Positions 59,221-60,000 of a DNA stretch of 60,000 nt are shown here, one piece after another; position 1 is the stretch's first letter, and each line of letters begins with the position of its first letter. Source of the DNA: Takakia lepidozioides (lineage: Eukaryota > Streptophyta > Takakiopsida > Takakiales > Takakiaceae); contig CM060731.1 of the NCBI GenBank assembly GCA_030704615.1, positions 44,394,001-44,454,000 on the forward strand. Direction: 5' to 3'. The notes below the pieces were generated by a model that did no database searches, was not told where the DNA came from, and saw only the letters and a program-made list of their open reading frames with translations. The position numbers and the translations under genes are program-made.

Positions 59221-60000
59221 CCGTAGTCATGGGCCTAAGTCTAGCAGCATTGAAACATGAAAACACCATTGAAAGCACACAAAAACACCATTGAAACATG
59301 AAAGCACATTTGAAATTGGAACATCGATTCAAATACAACGTGACTTAATGTTCAAAGATCCGTTCCATAATCTAATCCGATGCTGCTACAAAAATGCACA
59401 AAGTTGCAAAGTCTATGTAGACTTCCAAATGCCTGAGCAGAAGATGCATACACTGACATCTCTCAAACTTCAGCAATCCACTACCTTCATTAGCAGTGCC
59501 TGATTTTATCAATTGTGCCGCTGCTGCTGCGGCTTCCAATTAACCATCTACCCTGCATGCATGTTTCTTCTAGCTATCCTTCCACAATGAATCATAGGTA
59601 ATCTGGAGCTTGAAAATCCGGCCCTCTTGGATGAATCTGCGCCCACACTCTATCCCTGCTCCTTCAGCTATCCATGCCCACTAGGGTATTGTTCAAAATC
59701 ACATCTGGTACAATTCCAGCTTTGGTGATGCAACCATGTACCTCTTTGCATGTGCTTTCCAGGGCTGCCAGGCTTGCACACGCACTGCAAATGCACACAA
59801 ACATGATGTGGCCTTCCCCCGCCCATCATTTGCTTTCAGGTCTCCAAAGCCCCATCCCGCGCTCCTGCTCTGCACGCCCTCGCCACAAAGGGCATATTTC
59901 AGAACGACATCAATTCAATTCCAACTTGGGCGATGTCACCACGAACCCCGTCTTCACTCATTGCCTACTCTAGTTAAGTGCAATTATGGGCTAGGCTGAT
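59221..60000. other. Stretch without recognisable genes
   Basis: No domain, RNA or repeat recognised. A short CACCATTGAAA...CATGAAA duplication occurs near 59260-59310. Confidence 0.4.

Overview
The window is nuclear DNA of a green-lineage eukaryote: GT-AG introns, a plant-type cytokinin dehydrogenase and plant transposon families (Ty3/gypsy, CACTA, MULE, hAT-like, LINE). Low gene density, a retroelement carrying a C5-methyltransferase motif and a possible piggyBac-like element point to a streptophyte alga or a non-seed plant with a large genome. Chara-like is my guess; the sequence does not prove a species.

Layout. 1-156: right end of a MULE. 157-2727: retroelement gag, protease and the start of a C5-methyltransferase-like domain (+). 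2728-3275: fragment of a ParB/methyltransferase gene whose fuller copy lies at 42.9-48.9 kb. 3.7-8.4 kb: two 10-bp-period arrays flanking a long decayed coiled-coil ORF (-). 8.56-14.36 kb: decayed Ty3/gypsy element (-) with a tandem duplication of about 694 bp. 14.98-15.74 kb: broken EFR3/SEMI-ROLLED LEAF 2-like exons. 16.5-17.06 kb: MITE. 17.8-19.4 kb: LINE remnant. 23.67-24.49 kb: piggyBac-like MITE flanked by TTAA. 26.73-29.36 kb: complete six-exon cytokinin dehydrogenase gene (-), the only clearly intact host gene. 33.71-34.21 kb: hAT-like MITE. 36.72-41.5 kb: decayed CACTA element (-). 42.0-57.2 kb: a LINE split by a 13.6-kb DNA transposon. 58.7 kb: terminus of another CACTA-like element.

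The most interesting object is the transposon at 42638-56265. It has matching terminal inverted repeats and a perfect 9-bp target duplication (CTTAAGGAG) exactly at the LINE reading-frame break, so its ends are known to the base. Its two genes are transcribed outward from a central satellite block. Rightward is a MULE DDE transposase with an N-terminal Cys/His domain and a C-terminal SWIM zinc finger. Leftward is a multi-exon gene joining a ParB-like domain to a class-beta (N6-adenine/N4-cytosine type) DNA methyltransferase fold, a combination familiar from bacterial and phage proteins. Three satellite arrays inside the element share a GGCGCCGAATTT core. Two unrelated mobile elements in one window thus carry DNA-methyltransferase-like domains, and decayed transposon ORFs show many TAG stops where glutamine (CAG, a CHG methylation context) is expected.
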